Source: Epilithonimonas bovis DSM 19482
GTDB taxonomy: Bacteria > Bacteroidota > Bacteroidia > Flavobacteriales > Weeksellaceae
NCBI RefSeq assembly: GCF_900108115.1
Contig: NZ_FTPU01000027.1
Location: 1-43,566, forward strand
Direction of reading: 5' to 3'
Length of the DNA stretch: 43,566 nucleotides
Shown: positions 9,905 through 18,447 of the stretch, piece after piece
Layout: each line of letters opens with the position of its first letter
Position numbering within the stretch: position 1 is the first letter of the stretch
Translations under genes and position numbers: made by a program
Notes under the pieces: generated by a model
The model's database searches: none
What the model saw: only the letters and a program-made list of their open reading frames with translations
What the model was told of the DNA's origin: nothing

Positions 9905-11239
9905 ATGAACGTTACAGCGACAAACCACGATGATGTAAGTGCATTGCTTACGGTAACTTTGGAAAAATCTGATTATAAAGATAAAGTAGAGAAACAACTG
10001 ATTAACTATGCAAAAAATGCGCAGGTTCCTGGTTTCAGAAAAGGGAAAGTGCCATTGAGCATGGTGAGAAAACAATATGAGGCTGGGATTGCTTATGAAG
10101 AGATCAATAAGCAGATTTCTGATGCGTTGAATAACTACGTTAATGAAAACAAACTAAGACTGGTAGGGCAACCAGTTCCTCAGCCGGTTAATGATTTTGA
10201 TCATAATGCAGATTCTCTTTCTGTAGCTTTTGAAGTAGGTTATGAGCCTGAGTTTACAGTAGACCTTTCACAATACGAAGCGCCTCATTACAAAGTAGAA
10301 GCGTCTGATAAAGAGATCTCTACAAGTGTGGAGAATATGCAGAAACGTTTTGCAGAAAGATTGCCGGAAGAAAAAATCGGAAAAGATTCTTACGTGGCAC
10401 TGGAAGTTTCTCAGGTTGTAGAAGCAGATGCGGAAGGTGAGCACCACCACCATCCAAAAAATGTAACCATCTCCAAAGAGCAAAAAGAAGCTTATGATTT
10501 GGTTAAAAAACTGAAGAAAGATGACTCTGTAAAAGTGTCTAAAGAAGACCTTGTAGCTAAAGAAGAATTGGCAAAACAATTAGGATTTTCTAAAGAAGAA
10601 GCGGAGCACCTGCACCACCACGAGGTAGAAGTAACTGTAAAAGATATCTATGGATTGAATTTGGCAGAGCTTAACCAAGAGCTTTTTGATAAAGTATATG
10701 GCAAAGACGAGATTAAGTCTGAGGAAGAACTTAGAGAAAGAGTGAAAAAAGAATTGGACGAATACTTCCAACAGAATGCTGATGTACATTTCGTTAACAA
10801 AATCCTTGAGCAGGTTAACGAAAAACAGGAAGTGGCTTTGCCGGAAACTTTCCTTATCAAATGGTTAATATTCTCTAACCAAAACATTACTTCCGAAGAG
10901 CAGGCAAAAGAAATCCTTGAAGCGGAGAAAAATATCATCAAAGGTCAGATCCTGGAAGGTAAACTGATGAATGATAACAACATACAGTTAGATTATGCAG
11001 AAGTTTTAGGACAAGCAGAGCAATTGGTAAGAAACCAGTTGGCTATCTACGGTATCCACCATTTATCTGATGAAGAGGTTCAGAAATATGCTGCGGAAAT
11101 GCTTAAAGATGAAAATCAGGTAAGACAAATTTCCTCAGAAGTTGCAATGGCAAAACTGAAAGATGTCATCTTGGAAAAATCTAAAAAGAAAGAAACCAAA
11201 ATCTCTCACGATGAGTTTTTGGAAGAACTTAAGAAATAA
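9905..11239 (+). CDS. tig: Trigger factor with a diverged, His-rich middle domain
   Basis: 444 residues, the usual length. The ribosome-binding N-domain is clear, with the signature VPGFRKGKVP at 41-50. Residues 115-160 and the C-terminal helical region (SEEELRERVKKELDEYF ... EVALPETFLIKWL) match trigger factor arms. Where the FKBP-type prolyl isomerase domain normally lies (about 155-250), the sequence instead has a charged stretch with HHHH at 180-183 and HLHHH at 235-239; the usual FKBP aromatic pocket motifs are not visible. Trigger factor folds nascent chains at the ribosome exit; isomerase activity is doubtful here. It has its own promoter box and terminator. Confidence 0.93.
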   Translation: MNVTATNHDDVSALLTVTLEKSDYKDKVEKQLINYAKNAQVPGFRKGKVPLSMVRKQYEAGIAYEEINKQISDALNNYVNENKLRLVGQPVPQPVNDFDHNADSLSVAFEVGYEPEFTVDLSQYEAPHYKVEASDKEISTSVENMQKRFAERLPEEKIGKDSYVALEVSQVVEADAEGEHHHHPKNVTISKEQKEAYDLVKKLKKDDSVKVSKEDLVAKEELAKQLGFSKEEAEHLHHHEVEVTVKDIYGLNLAELNQELFDKVYGKDEIKSEEELRERVKKELDEYFQQNADVHFVNKILEQVNEKQEVALPETFLIKWLIFSNQNITSEEQAKEILEAEKNIIKGQILEGKLMNDNNIQLDYAEVLGQAEQLVRNQLAIYGIHHLSDEEVQKYAAEMLKDENQVRQISSEVAMAKLKDVILEKSKKKETKISHDEFLEELKK

Positions 11240-11260
11240 TCTTTTTGGGATAACAATAGA

Positions 11261-11289
11261 AAACGCTCCGTATTACGGAGCGTTTTTTT
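11261..11289 (+). terminator. Terminator after tig
   Basis: AAACGCTCCG pairs with CGGAGCGTTT around a 5-nt loop TATTA, followed by further T residues. It lies about 20 bp after the tig stop, and its stem could also serve the convergent peptidase gene from the other side. Confidence 0.9.
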
Positions 11290-11343
11290 ATGCTTTATGT
11301 ATTAGCGAAAAGACTCTTGAGCTGACGAAGGATAAGTAAAACC

Positions 11344-12210
11344 CTAAAAATTCAGAAATAATCTTGGATTGACAGGTTGATTGTTTTTATGCACTTCATA
11401 GTGCAGATGTGGTCCGGTAGATCGTCCGCTATTCCCCGACTTTGCAATGACCTGACCGGTCTTCACCCTGTCATTGGTTTCCACAAGAATCTCGGAGAGG
11501 TGGCCGTAGAGCGTGGCCAAACCATTGCTGTGTTCTATAATGATGCAGTTACCATAACCGCCTTTTTGCCCTGCAAAAATTACCTTTCCGGATGCGGCAC
11601 AATTGACAGGGCTCCCAAACCCAACAGCAATATCCAGCCCTTTGTGAAACTGCAGCTGATCTTTTTCTGCCGGCGCATTGACAGAAGCGTTTTTGTCTTC
11701 TTTTATCATGGCCTGGCGCCGAACAGTGGCACTGTCCGTCGGTTCAGAAGCTTTTGCAGCTTCGTTGTTTTTAGGAGGGATAGGATTTTTTCTGATACCA
11801 AAGTTAGATGAGATATAGCCATCTGTAGGAATTCCCAGTGGCACCTGCTGCAGTTTTTGCTCCAGATCTACCAGGTATTGGCTGTATCGGTTGCTTATTT
11901 TAGCAAGGTAGACTTCGTTTTCCAGGCTGTCCTTGGCTAGTCTTTCTATCTGCAGGTCAGAAACATTTTTTGATTTTAGAAAACCGTCAATATTTCTGAT
12001 GCTCTGGTCTACAATAGCAAGATCGGTTTTCAGCTGCAGGTGGTCTACACTGTCTTTTTCATTATTAATTTTAACGATATTCACGTTGTAGACTTTATCA
12101 TCTTTGCTATCATACATTTTTGCTATCAGCAATGCCTGGGAAAAACAGATGATAAGCAGCAGGATCAAAACAATATTTTTTTTCTTTTTTGATTTTAAGA
12201 AATTAAGCAT
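11344..12210 (-). CDS. M23-family (LytM) metallopeptidase, membrane anchored
   Basis: 288 residues from ATG 12210; a TTG one codon upstream is not preferred. A short basic N-terminus (KSKKKKN) and one membrane segment (about 13-31) place the rest in the periplasm. A coiled-coil-like region (about 55-120) precedes the LytM domain: SSNFGIRKNP, the zinc ligands in HKGLDIAV (H-x3-D) and HLHYEV (H-x-H), and GYGNCIIIEHSNGLATLYGHL (landmark). Zinc ligands are complete, so it should be an active peptidoglycan endopeptidase. It is convergent with tig and divergent from gpsA. Confidence 0.92.
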   Translation of the reverse strand: MLNFLKSKKKKNIVLILLLIICFSQALLIAKMYDSKDDKVYNVNIVKINNEKDSVDHLQLKTDLAIVDQSIRNIDGFLKSKNVSDLQIERLAKDSLENEVYLAKISNRYSQYLVDLEQKLQQVPLGIPTDGYISSNFGIRKNPIPPKNNEAAKASEPTDSATVRRQAMIKEDKNASVNAPAEKDQLQFHKGLDIAVGFGSPVNCAASGKVIFAGQKGGYGNCIIIEHSNGLATLYGHLSEILVETNDRVKTGQVIAKSGNSGRSTGPHLHYEVHKNNQPVNPRLFLNF

Positions 12211-12232
12211 CAATCAATTTTAAAATGGACAG

Positions 12233-12240
12233 CAAAAGTA
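12233..12240 (-). promoter_or_regulatory. -7 element of the M23 peptidase gene
   Basis: On the minus strand TACTTTTG, a perfect TAnnTTTG match, 22 bp before the ATG. No clear TTG upstream. Confidence 0.45.
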
Positions 12241-12471
12241 TGAAAATTTATTTTTGTCATTAGTTGAGAGTTCGGGCGGTACAATATTTTCATTAATTCT
12301 ATTAGATGCAAGTATTGAATATTGAGGCTCCGGATTAGATGTTAAGTCCTTCAAAAGAATTAAATGATATATTTAAAAACTAAAATAGTTGGATTGTAAG
12401 TTTTTTATCTTTTCTCTATTTTCTTTCCTCTACTTAAGTCCATATTATTACCGGAAATCTATAATTTACCT

Positions 12472-12479
12472 TAGATTTG
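12472..12479 (+). promoter_or_regulatory. -7 element of gpsA
   Basis: TAGATTTG, a perfect TAnnTTTG match, 25 bp before the ATG at 12505. No clear TTG at the expected distance. Confidence 0.4.
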
Positions 12480-12504
12480 TAATTGCTAAAAAAGCCAAAC
12501 AAAA

Positions 12505-13521
12505 ATGACAAAGAAATTGACTAAAACCTCTATAAATACCAGAGTTGGAGTTTTAGGAAGTGGAAGTTTTGCCACAGCTATCGTTAAGATGCTGTTGGAA
12601 AATTGCAAAACCGTGCATTGGTGTGTGCGTAACGAATTTGTAAAAGGTGCTATTGAGCAGCGCGGCCACAACCCAACCTACCTTACAACCGTTTCATTTA
12701 ATACTAAAAAACTTAATCTTACAACTGATATCAATGAATTGGTATCCAATTGTGATGTCGTTATCTTGGCAGTCCCTTCGATTTACCTTGCAGAATCTAT
12801 GGAAAAGCTAACCTGTGATTATCAGGATAAGCTATTTTGCTCTGCAATCAAAGGGATTGTGCCTAAGCATAATGATATTGTTGCCCATTATCTGAGAGAT
12901 ACCTTCAAGATAGGATATAAGAACCAGGCGGTAATTGCCGGGCCTTGCCATGCGGAAGAAGTAGCGATGGAGCGCTTGTCTTATCTTACGGTGGCTGTGG
13001 CAGAACAGGAGGATGCAGAGGTGATGAAGGATATTCTTTCTTCTTGCTATATAAAAGTTAATACAAGCAGTGACATCCTAGGTAATGAGTATTCGGCCAT
13101 CCTTAAAAATATCTATGCCATCGGTGCAGGTATTGCAAGTGGTTTGGGTTATGGAGATAACTTTATCGCAGTGTACGTGTCCAACGCCATCCGCGAGATG
13201 GAGACTTTTTTGGAAGCTATTTATCCAGAACCCAGAGATGTGAATGATAGCGCATACCTGGGTGACCTGATTGTAACGGCTTATTCACTATTTTCCAGAA
13301 ACAGAAATCTGGGTAATCTGATTGGTAAGGGTTATACCGTAAAATCTGCCATTCAGTCTATGAGTATGGTGGCGGAAGGTTATTATGCCACAAAAGGAAT
13401 CTATTCTATCTGTAAGGAAAAGAAACTGAAACTACCCATCATCAATACCGTTTACGATATCTTGTACGAAGATAAAAATGCTGAAAAGCAGTTTGCTAAA
13501 TTGACAGAGAAACTAACCTAA
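12505..13521 (+). CDS. gpsA: NAD(P)H-dependent glycerol-3-phosphate dehydrogenase
   Basis: 338 residues, normal for GpsA, which makes sn-glycerol 3-phosphate from dihydroxyacetone phosphate for phospholipid synthesis. The N-terminal Rossmann motif GVLGSGSFATA (about 14-24) binds the cofactor. AGPCHAEEVA is a variant of the family AGPSFA box. The catalytic lysine lies in YSAILKNIYAIGAGIASGL, and RNRNLGNLIGKG and VAEGYYATKGIY match the C-terminal domain. Cytoplasmic. A promoter box precedes it; there is no clear terminator before the DUF1232 gene 100 bp downstream, so read-through is possible. Confidence 0.94.
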   Translation: MTKKLTKTSINTRVGVLGSGSFATAIVKMLLENCKTVHWCVRNEFVKGAIEQRGHNPTYLTTVSFNTKKLNLTTDINELVSNCDVVILAVPSIYLAESMEKLTCDYQDKLFCSAIKGIVPKHNDIVAHYLRDTFKIGYKNQAVIAGPCHAEEVAMERLSYLTVAVAEQEDAEVMKDILSSCYIKVNTSSDILGNEYSAILKNIYAIGAGIASGLGYGDNFIAVYVSNAIREMETFLEAIYPEPRDVNDSAYLGDLIVTAYSLFSRNRNLGNLIGKGYTVKSAIQSMSMVAEGYYATKGIYSICKEKKLKLPIINTVYDILYEDKNAEKQFAKLTEKLT

Positions 13522-13621
13522 AGGTATTTTTCCTAAGAAACGTTAATTATAATATAGCGCAATCGGATTGGAATAGATCTTGCAAATTTTTTTGTCAAAG
13601 TAATAAAACATTAGACACAAA

Positions 13622-13954
13622 ATGAAATATTCAAAATTTAAACTGGCTCAGGAAGCCATCAAGCACAAAGGGTTTTTACAGAAGATCCCGGCAGTCTTCC
13701 GGATGTTCAAACTTTATTACAAAGGCGAATACAAGATGAAGTTTACCGATGTGCTTTTGCCGGCATTGGCATTGGTCTATGTATTATCGCCAATTGATAT
13801 TATTCCGGATTTTGTTCCTTTTGTAGGAGCTTTAGATGATTTAGCAATTTTGGCATTTGCCATCCCTTTGCTGATGAAAGAAGTAGATAAATTCCTGCTT
13901 TGGGAAAGCCAGTCCAAAAATCCGAAAGTTATAGACGCAGAGATTGTAGAATAA
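13622..13954 (+). CDS. DUF1232 (YkvA-type) small membrane protein
   Basis: 110 residues. The diagnostic DUF1232 segment LALVYVLSPIDIIPDFVPF is followed by VGALDDLAILAFAIPLLMKEV, giving two short hydrophobic helices joined by the SPIDIIPD motif. The N-terminal 40 residues are basic. Function of the family is unknown. It is followed by a terminator shared with the convergent nifU-like gene. Confidence 0.88.
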   Translation: MKYSKFKLAQEAIKHKGFLQKIPAVFRMFKLYYKGEYKMKFTDVLLPALALVYVLSPIDIIPDFVPFVGALDDLAILAFAIPLLMKEVDKFLLWESQSKNPKVIDAEIVE

Positions 13955-13955
13955 C

Positions 13956-13993
13956 AAAAAAAAACCGATTCTTACAAGAATCGGTTTTTTTTA
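13956..13993. terminator. Bidirectional terminator between the DUF1232 and NifU-like genes
   Basis: ACCGATTCTT (13964-13973) and AAGAATCGGT (13976-13985) form a perfect stem flanked by a run of A on the left and T on the right, so it works on both strands. It overlaps the last codon of the NifU-like gene. Confidence 0.92.
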
Positions 13994-14242
13994 TTCAACG
14001 TTGATAACAGTTTCTATCTCGGGTGCAAACTGCTTGATCGTGTTCTCCACGCCCAGTTTCATTGTAGAGGTACTGATATTACAGCTGGAGCAGTGTCCCA
14101 GGAGCCTTACGGTAACCGTGCTGCCCTGCACATCCACAAGCTCTATATCACCGCCATCTTTATTTAGAAAAGGGCGGATACTTTCCAGAGCTTCCATCAC
14201 TTTGGTTACCAGCTCTTCCTGAATTTGGTTTGTATCGTTCAT
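13991..14242 (-). CDS. NifU C-terminal domain (Nfu-type) iron-sulfur carrier
   Basis: 83 residues, a stand-alone Nfu domain. The C-x-x-C motif is in LLGHCSSCNIST, and IRPFLNKDGGDIELVDVQG is the family core. Such proteins carry a [4Fe-4S] cluster bridged between two monomers to target apoproteins. It lies 4 bp after the Mrp gene on the same strand, so the two form an operon for Fe-S assembly. The bidirectional terminator follows. Confidence 0.92.
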   Translation of the reverse strand: MNDTNQIQEELVTKVMEALESIRPFLNKDGGDIELVDVQGSTVTVRLLGHCSSCNISTSTMKLGVENTIKQFAPEIETVINVE

Positions 14243-14246
14243 ATTT

Positions 14247-15356
14247 TTACTTTTTCTTAGGCGAACAACCTGCCATGGTTGTAATTTTTACAGCTTCTGT
14301 AGGTGGTAAATTGGTATTTCTCTCTACAAGGCTTTCTATCATGTTTTGAGCCGTTTTAATATACACTTCGGCTATTTTTGAGTTTTCCTGCAATGCAGCA
14401 GGTCTTCCTACGTCACCTGCTTCGCGGATGCTTTGCACCAAAGGGATCTCTCCCAAAACGGGAATTCCCAGATCCTCTGCCATAAACTGAGCTCCCTGTT
14501 TTCCAAAGATATAATATTTATTGTCAGGTAACTCTTCTGGCGTAAAATAAGCCATATTTTCTATCAGTCCCAAAACCGGGATATTAATGCTCTCCATATT
14601 GAACATGGCAATCCCTTTTCTTACGTCCGCAAGTGCTACATGCTGTGGCGTGCTAACAATCACCGCACCTGTAACAGGAACTTCCTGAATGATTGATAAA
14701 TGAATATCACCAGTTCCCGGAGGAAGGTCTATCAGAAGAAAATCCAGTTCACCCCAGTCGGCATCGCGGATCATTTGGTTTAGTGCCTTAGAAGCCATTG
14801 GCCCTCTCCAGACTACAGCCTGGTTGGCACCTGAAAAATATCCGATAGACAGCATTTTTACACCGTAATTCTCAATCGGTTTCATCAGGTTTCTGCCGTT
14901 GACTTCTACAGAAATAGGTTTTTGTCCTTCGGTATCCAGCATGGTGGGAACAGATGGCCCGTAGATGTCTGCGTCCAACAACCCAACTTTGAAACCCATT
15001 TTTGCCAACGTTACTGCCAGGTTGGCGGCAACTGTAGACTTACCTACGCCACCTTTTCCGGAAGCAATCGCAATAATATTCTGGATTCCGGCGATCTGTT
15101 TCCCTTTGATTTCATTAGTTGGCGGTGTGGCAGGCAACTCGGGGGAAGCAATTTTCAGTTTCAGATTGATATGGTCACCAAATTCTGAAGCAAACGCTTG
15201 TTTCATCGCTACTTCCAGTTTCTTTTTCTCGTGCATGGCAGGCGAGTGGGCCGTCATATCTATATAAACATCATCGCCCATTACCTGGAAATTACTCACA
15301 AGATCATCAACCTCTATCTCTTTCAGAAAATCCTGAACTTTCGATTTCGTCAGCAT
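14247..15356 (-). CDS. Mrp/NBP35-family P-loop ATPase, iron-sulfur cluster carrier (ApbC)
   Basis: 369 residues. A DUF59-like N-terminal domain (about 1-85) precedes the deviant Walker A motif ASGKGGVGKST (about 112-122) and the family motifs GLLDADIYGPSVPTML, VVWRGPMASKALNQ and LLIDLPPGTGD. The C-terminus ends TTMAGCSPKKK, with one cysteine only; the Mrp CxxC seen in many relatives was not found. Role: transfer of Fe-S clusters, with the Nfu-type partner encoded immediately downstream. ATG 15356 fits the family start. Confidence 0.93.
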   Translation of the reverse strand: MLTKSKVQDFLKEIEVDDLVSNFQVMGDDVYIDMTAHSPAMHEKKKLEVAMKQAFASEFGDHINLKLKIASPELPATPPTNEIKGKQIAGIQNIIAIASGKGGVGKSTVAANLAVTLAKMGFKVGLLDADIYGPSVPTMLDTEGQKPISVEVNGRNLMKPIENYGVKMLSIGYFSGANQAVVWRGPMASKALNQMIRDADWGELDFLLIDLPPGTGDIHLSIIQEVPVTGAVIVSTPQHVALADVRKGIAMFNMESINIPVLGLIENMAYFTPEELPDNKYYIFGKQGAQFMAEDLGIPVLGEIPLVQSIREAGDVGRPAALQENSKIAEVYIKTAQNMIESLVERNTNLPPTEAVKITTMAGCSPKKK

Positions 15357-16013
15357 AAATTTATTATTCTTAAGTGATTACAAATTTACGGATTTTAAAA
15401 TTAAATTAGAATTAATACAGTTTGTGATTTTGTCTATGTTGATGATTTTTGGCAGGCGTCTTTGGTGGGAGAGTTGGCGCGCATTAGTGTTCGCTAGATC
15501 AGCACGACGTAAAAATCCATCAACCCTCACGCAGCTCAATTAGGAGCCGGGAACCTGCTGTCCACTGTATCTTTTTTGTCATTGCGATTGGCGTAAAGTA
15601 TCTTAATTGTAGCTTTTCCCCACATTGCCAAAAAAGGATGCCGTTCCCATCAGGGCTATGGGTTTATGTCATCAATTTAAACATGGTCAGCAAAAACTCA
15701 ATTTCTGCCAACTTTTATAAAATCATAAAATATTTTTAGACATCATAATTTAGTTACATACCTAAAAATGTAATATCCTCACTGATCAGGCTGATTTTAC
15801 AGATTTTAAATTTAGCATCAGCATAATAGGAATAATCAGCGAGAATTAAAAATAGTCAGAAACCCTTTTGATAAAGAATGTTTGGGATATGAAAATATCT
15901 TATGACCTCTAAATATTTTAAAGGAAATTCAATTCATAAAGTCGTCGAGAGCCTCAGACTGACATTGCTGAACAGGCCAATTTTATTGAGATCTTAGGCA
16001 TTAATACAATCCC
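15357..16013. other. 657-bp intergenic stretch with decayed repeat copies
   Basis: No convincing gene on either strand. It holds a long imperfect hairpin (15549-15660, listed separately) and, at 15941-15964, one degenerate arm of the CTTCGACA..CTCAGACTGACA repeat that is complete at 30521-30596. The remainder is AT-rich. It separates the divergent-looking blocks around mrp and the symporter, both on the minus strand. Confidence 0.5.
15549..15660. repeat. Long imperfect hairpin, possible decayed intergenic repeat
   Basis: Outer arms GGGAAC (15549-15554) and GTTCCC (15643-15648); inner arms TCTTTTTTG and CAAAAAAGGA. The layout (C/T-rich arm, ATCTTTTTTG, then CAAAAAAGGAT plus a GC-rich end) is like the three copies at 29331, 31025 and 40637 but longer and diverged. 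Confidence 0.45.
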
Positions 16014-17249
16014 TTAATTTTCCAGTTGCCCTTCCCATTTGCTCACTGCTGATGTCGCCAGCGCATTTCCCAAAACATTGGTCATACTTCTTCCCATATC
16101 GCAGAAGTGGTCGATTGGTAAAATCAGTGCAATGCCTTCAACAGGAATGTCAAACATTCCACACGCAGCTACTATGATTACCAAACTCGCTCTCGGTACA
16201 CCTGCAATCCCTTTACTCGTTAACATCAAAACCAAAAGCATGATGATCTGCTGGCCAAGCGGCATATCGATACCGTAGATCTGTGCAATGAAAATCGACG
16301 CAAAAGTCATGTACATCATACTGCCATCCAGATTGAAAGAATATCCCAAAGGCAAAATGAAAGATACAATCCTGCTGTTGCAGCCAAAACGCTCCAGTTC
16401 TTCTACCAATTTTGGGAAAACTGCTTCGGAACTTGTGGTAGAAAAGGCGATGAGTAAAGGTTCTTTGATTCTTCTTAATAACTCAAAAAGGCGGTTGCCC
16501 AATATCAGATAACCTACCAAAAGCAGGACAAGCCAAAGGATGGCCAACGCAAAGAAGAAATCTCTTAGATAGATAGCATAGACTTTAAATATTTCAAAAC
16601 CGTTGGTTGCAACTACGGCTGCAATGGCGCCAAAAACACCCAAAGGCGCTACCCACATGATGTAGCCCACCATTTTCAGGATAGCATGCGAAATAATATC
16701 GAGGCCTTTGATAACCGGTTTTACATAATCCTCACCCATAGCAGAGAGTGCAATCCCAAACATGACAGAAAATACCACGATCTGCAGCACCTCGTTGGTG
16801 GCAAAAGCCTCAAACAAACTTTTTGGGATCACATGCTTTACAAAGTCCTCCATAGAAAAACCTTTGCTGCTGCTCACAATCTCGGTTGCTGACGAAGCAT
16901 CCTGAATGGGCAATTGTGTTACATGCCCGGGTTCCAGCCAGTTAACCAATACCAAACCGATCATCAGTGAAGCCAAAGAAGCAGTGATAAACCAGAGCAT
17001 AGCCTTGGTACCAACACGCCCAACCATTTTGATATCGCCCATTTTTGCAATACCCACAACCAAGGTAGAAAACACAAGTGGTGCTATAATCATCTGGATG
17101 AGGCGGATAAAAACCGTGCCCAGCAGTTTCACATTTTTCGCAAACGCATCGGCAGAGTCCGGGTAGGCAGTATGTACGGTACCACCCAGGATGACGCCTA
17201 AAACTAATGCAATAATGATTGCGAAAAACAGCTTGTTTTGACCTTTCAT
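16014..17249 (-). CDS. Dicarboxylate/amino acid:cation symporter (DAACS family)
   Basis: 411 residues with eight or so membrane helices and two re-entrant loops, as in GltP/DctA/GltPh. Landmarks: FIRLIQMIIAPLVFSTLV near residue 48, AFSTTSSEAVFPKLVEEL (the serine-rich HP1 loop), SFNLDGSMMYMTFASIFIAQ (family NxDG motif) and MLTSKGIAGVPRASLVII (HP2). Transports C4-dicarboxylates, glutamate or aspartate with H+ or Na+; substrate not decided by sequence. It stands alone with intergenic stretches on both sides. Confidence 0.93.
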   Translation of the reverse strand: MKGQNKLFFAIIIALVLGVILGGTVHTAYPDSADAFAKNVKLLGTVFIRLIQMIIAPLVFSTLVVGIAKMGDIKMVGRVGTKAMLWFITASLASLMIGLVLVNWLEPGHVTQLPIQDASSATEIVSSSKGFSMEDFVKHVIPKSLFEAFATNEVLQIVVFSVMFGIALSAMGEDYVKPVIKGLDIISHAILKMVGYIMWVAPLGVFGAIAAVVATNGFEIFKVYAIYLRDFFFALAILWLVLLLVGYLILGNRLFELLRRIKEPLLIAFSTTSSEAVFPKLVEELERFGCNSRIVSFILPLGYSFNLDGSMMYMTFASIFIAQIYGIDMPLGQQIIMLLVLMLTSKGIAGVPRASLVIIVAACGMFDIPVEGIALILPIDHFCDMGRSMTNVLGNALATSAVSKWEGQLEN

Positions 17250-17577
17250 ATATTATTTTCTAAATGTTTATCAGGCTTAGATCAGCAGCTAATCAGCATC
17301 TGAAAAGCAAAATCATAAGTCCTGTAAGAATTGTAATTGAACAAAACTAATATTTTTGAGAGAATTATGGCTTATTTTTTAAATTAATATTAATCGCCAA
17401 ATGAAAAATCACCTGTTTCCAGACTATAAAAATAAAATAGCATTCACGTTCAGTTTAAATTAGTATTCGTTCTTTGTATCAATAGGATTGCCAATGAAAT
17501 CGTCAGGATCCGGAAACACAAATGCCTACAAAGGTTATGGAGATTGTATATGACCATTAAAAAATAAGAAACTGTAT
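17250..17577. other. 328-bp intergenic stretch, nothing recognised
   Basis: Lies between the divergent symporter and metallophosphoesterase genes. AT-rich, with no gene, clear -7 box or strong hairpin that I could find, although promoters for both genes must lie here. Confidence 0.4.
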
Positions 17578-18402
17578 ATGAAAAGAGATGTAGAAATTGT
17601 AATTATTTCTGATGTACATCTGGGCACCTATGGCTGCAAAGCCAAAGAATTGCTGAGATATCTCAATGCCATCAGGCCCAAAACTTTGATTTTGAATGGT
17701 GATATTATAGATATATGGCAGTTTAAGAAATCTTATTTTCCTAAGTCTCACTTAAAGGTTGTCAAAAAGCTGATTACGTTCGCAACCAAGGGGACTGATG
17801 TCTTCTACATCACCGGCAATCATGATGAGGCGTTCCGCAGTTTTACCGATTTTGAGCTGGGAAAACTCAAACTTTGCAACAAACATATCCTGAAACTCGG
17901 CGACAAGAAAGCCTGGATCTTCCATGGTGATGTTTTTGACGCATCGGTACAGCACTCCAAATGGATTGCAAAACTGGGCGGGAAAGGTTATGATCTGCTG
18001 ATTGCTTTTAATAATTTGGTCAACTGGGCTCTGGAAAAAGCCGGTAAAGAGAAATATTCGTTCTCCGGGAAGATCAAAAATAATGTCAAAAAAGCAGTGA
18101 AATACATTGGTGATTTTGAGTTGACAGCATCGGAACTGGCAATAGAAAATCAATTTGATTATGTTATTTGCGGACATATCCATCAGCCACAGATCCGTGA
18201 AGTGAGGAATAAAAAAGGCCGATGTACTTACCTTAATTCCGGAGATTGGATAGAAAGCCTCTCAGCTTTAGAATATCATAATGATGAGTGGAAACTTTTT
18301 TTCTACGACGATGAAAAGCATCTCCTCACTGATGATGATCCTGATGAGATGCAAGAAATCAACAGTACATTATTGATGAAACTGGTGACGCAAGTGGTGT
18401 GA
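17578..18402 (+). CDS. Calcineurin-like metallophosphoesterase, LpxH-like (UDP-2,3-diacylglucosamine diphosphatase family)
   Basis: 274 residues with all metal-site blocks: SDVHLG (D-x-H), LNGDIIDIW (GD), ITGNHDE (GNHD), FHGDVFDA and CGHIHQPQ (GHxH). This pattern matches the LpxH/YbbF-type branch. LpxH hydrolyses UDP-2,3-diacylglucosamine in lipid A synthesis, but Bacteroidetes carry several relatives, so lipid A specificity is not certain. It lies 45 bp before a glycosyltransferase on the same strand, suggesting a joint glycolipid role. Confidence 0.85.
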   Translation: MKRDVEIVIISDVHLGTYGCKAKELLRYLNAIRPKTLILNGDIIDIWQFKKSYFPKSHLKVVKKLITFATKGTDVFYITGNHDEAFRSFTDFELGKLKLCNKHILKLGDKKAWIFHGDVFDASVQHSKWIAKLGGKGYDLLIAFNNLVNWALEKAGKEKYSFSGKIKNNVKKAVKYIGDFELTASELAIENQFDYVICGHIHQPQIREVRNKKGRCTYLNSGDWIESLSALEYHNDEWKLFFYDDEKHLLTDDDPDEMQEINSTLLMKLVTQVV

Positions 18403-18447
18403 GAATGCAATATGAGTAACTAATACCGAATAATAGAACAGAAAAAA

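Noticed and set aside
11377-11811. 144-residue forward frame over the M23 gene
   Set aside because: No family features; the minus strand encodes a complete LytM domain.
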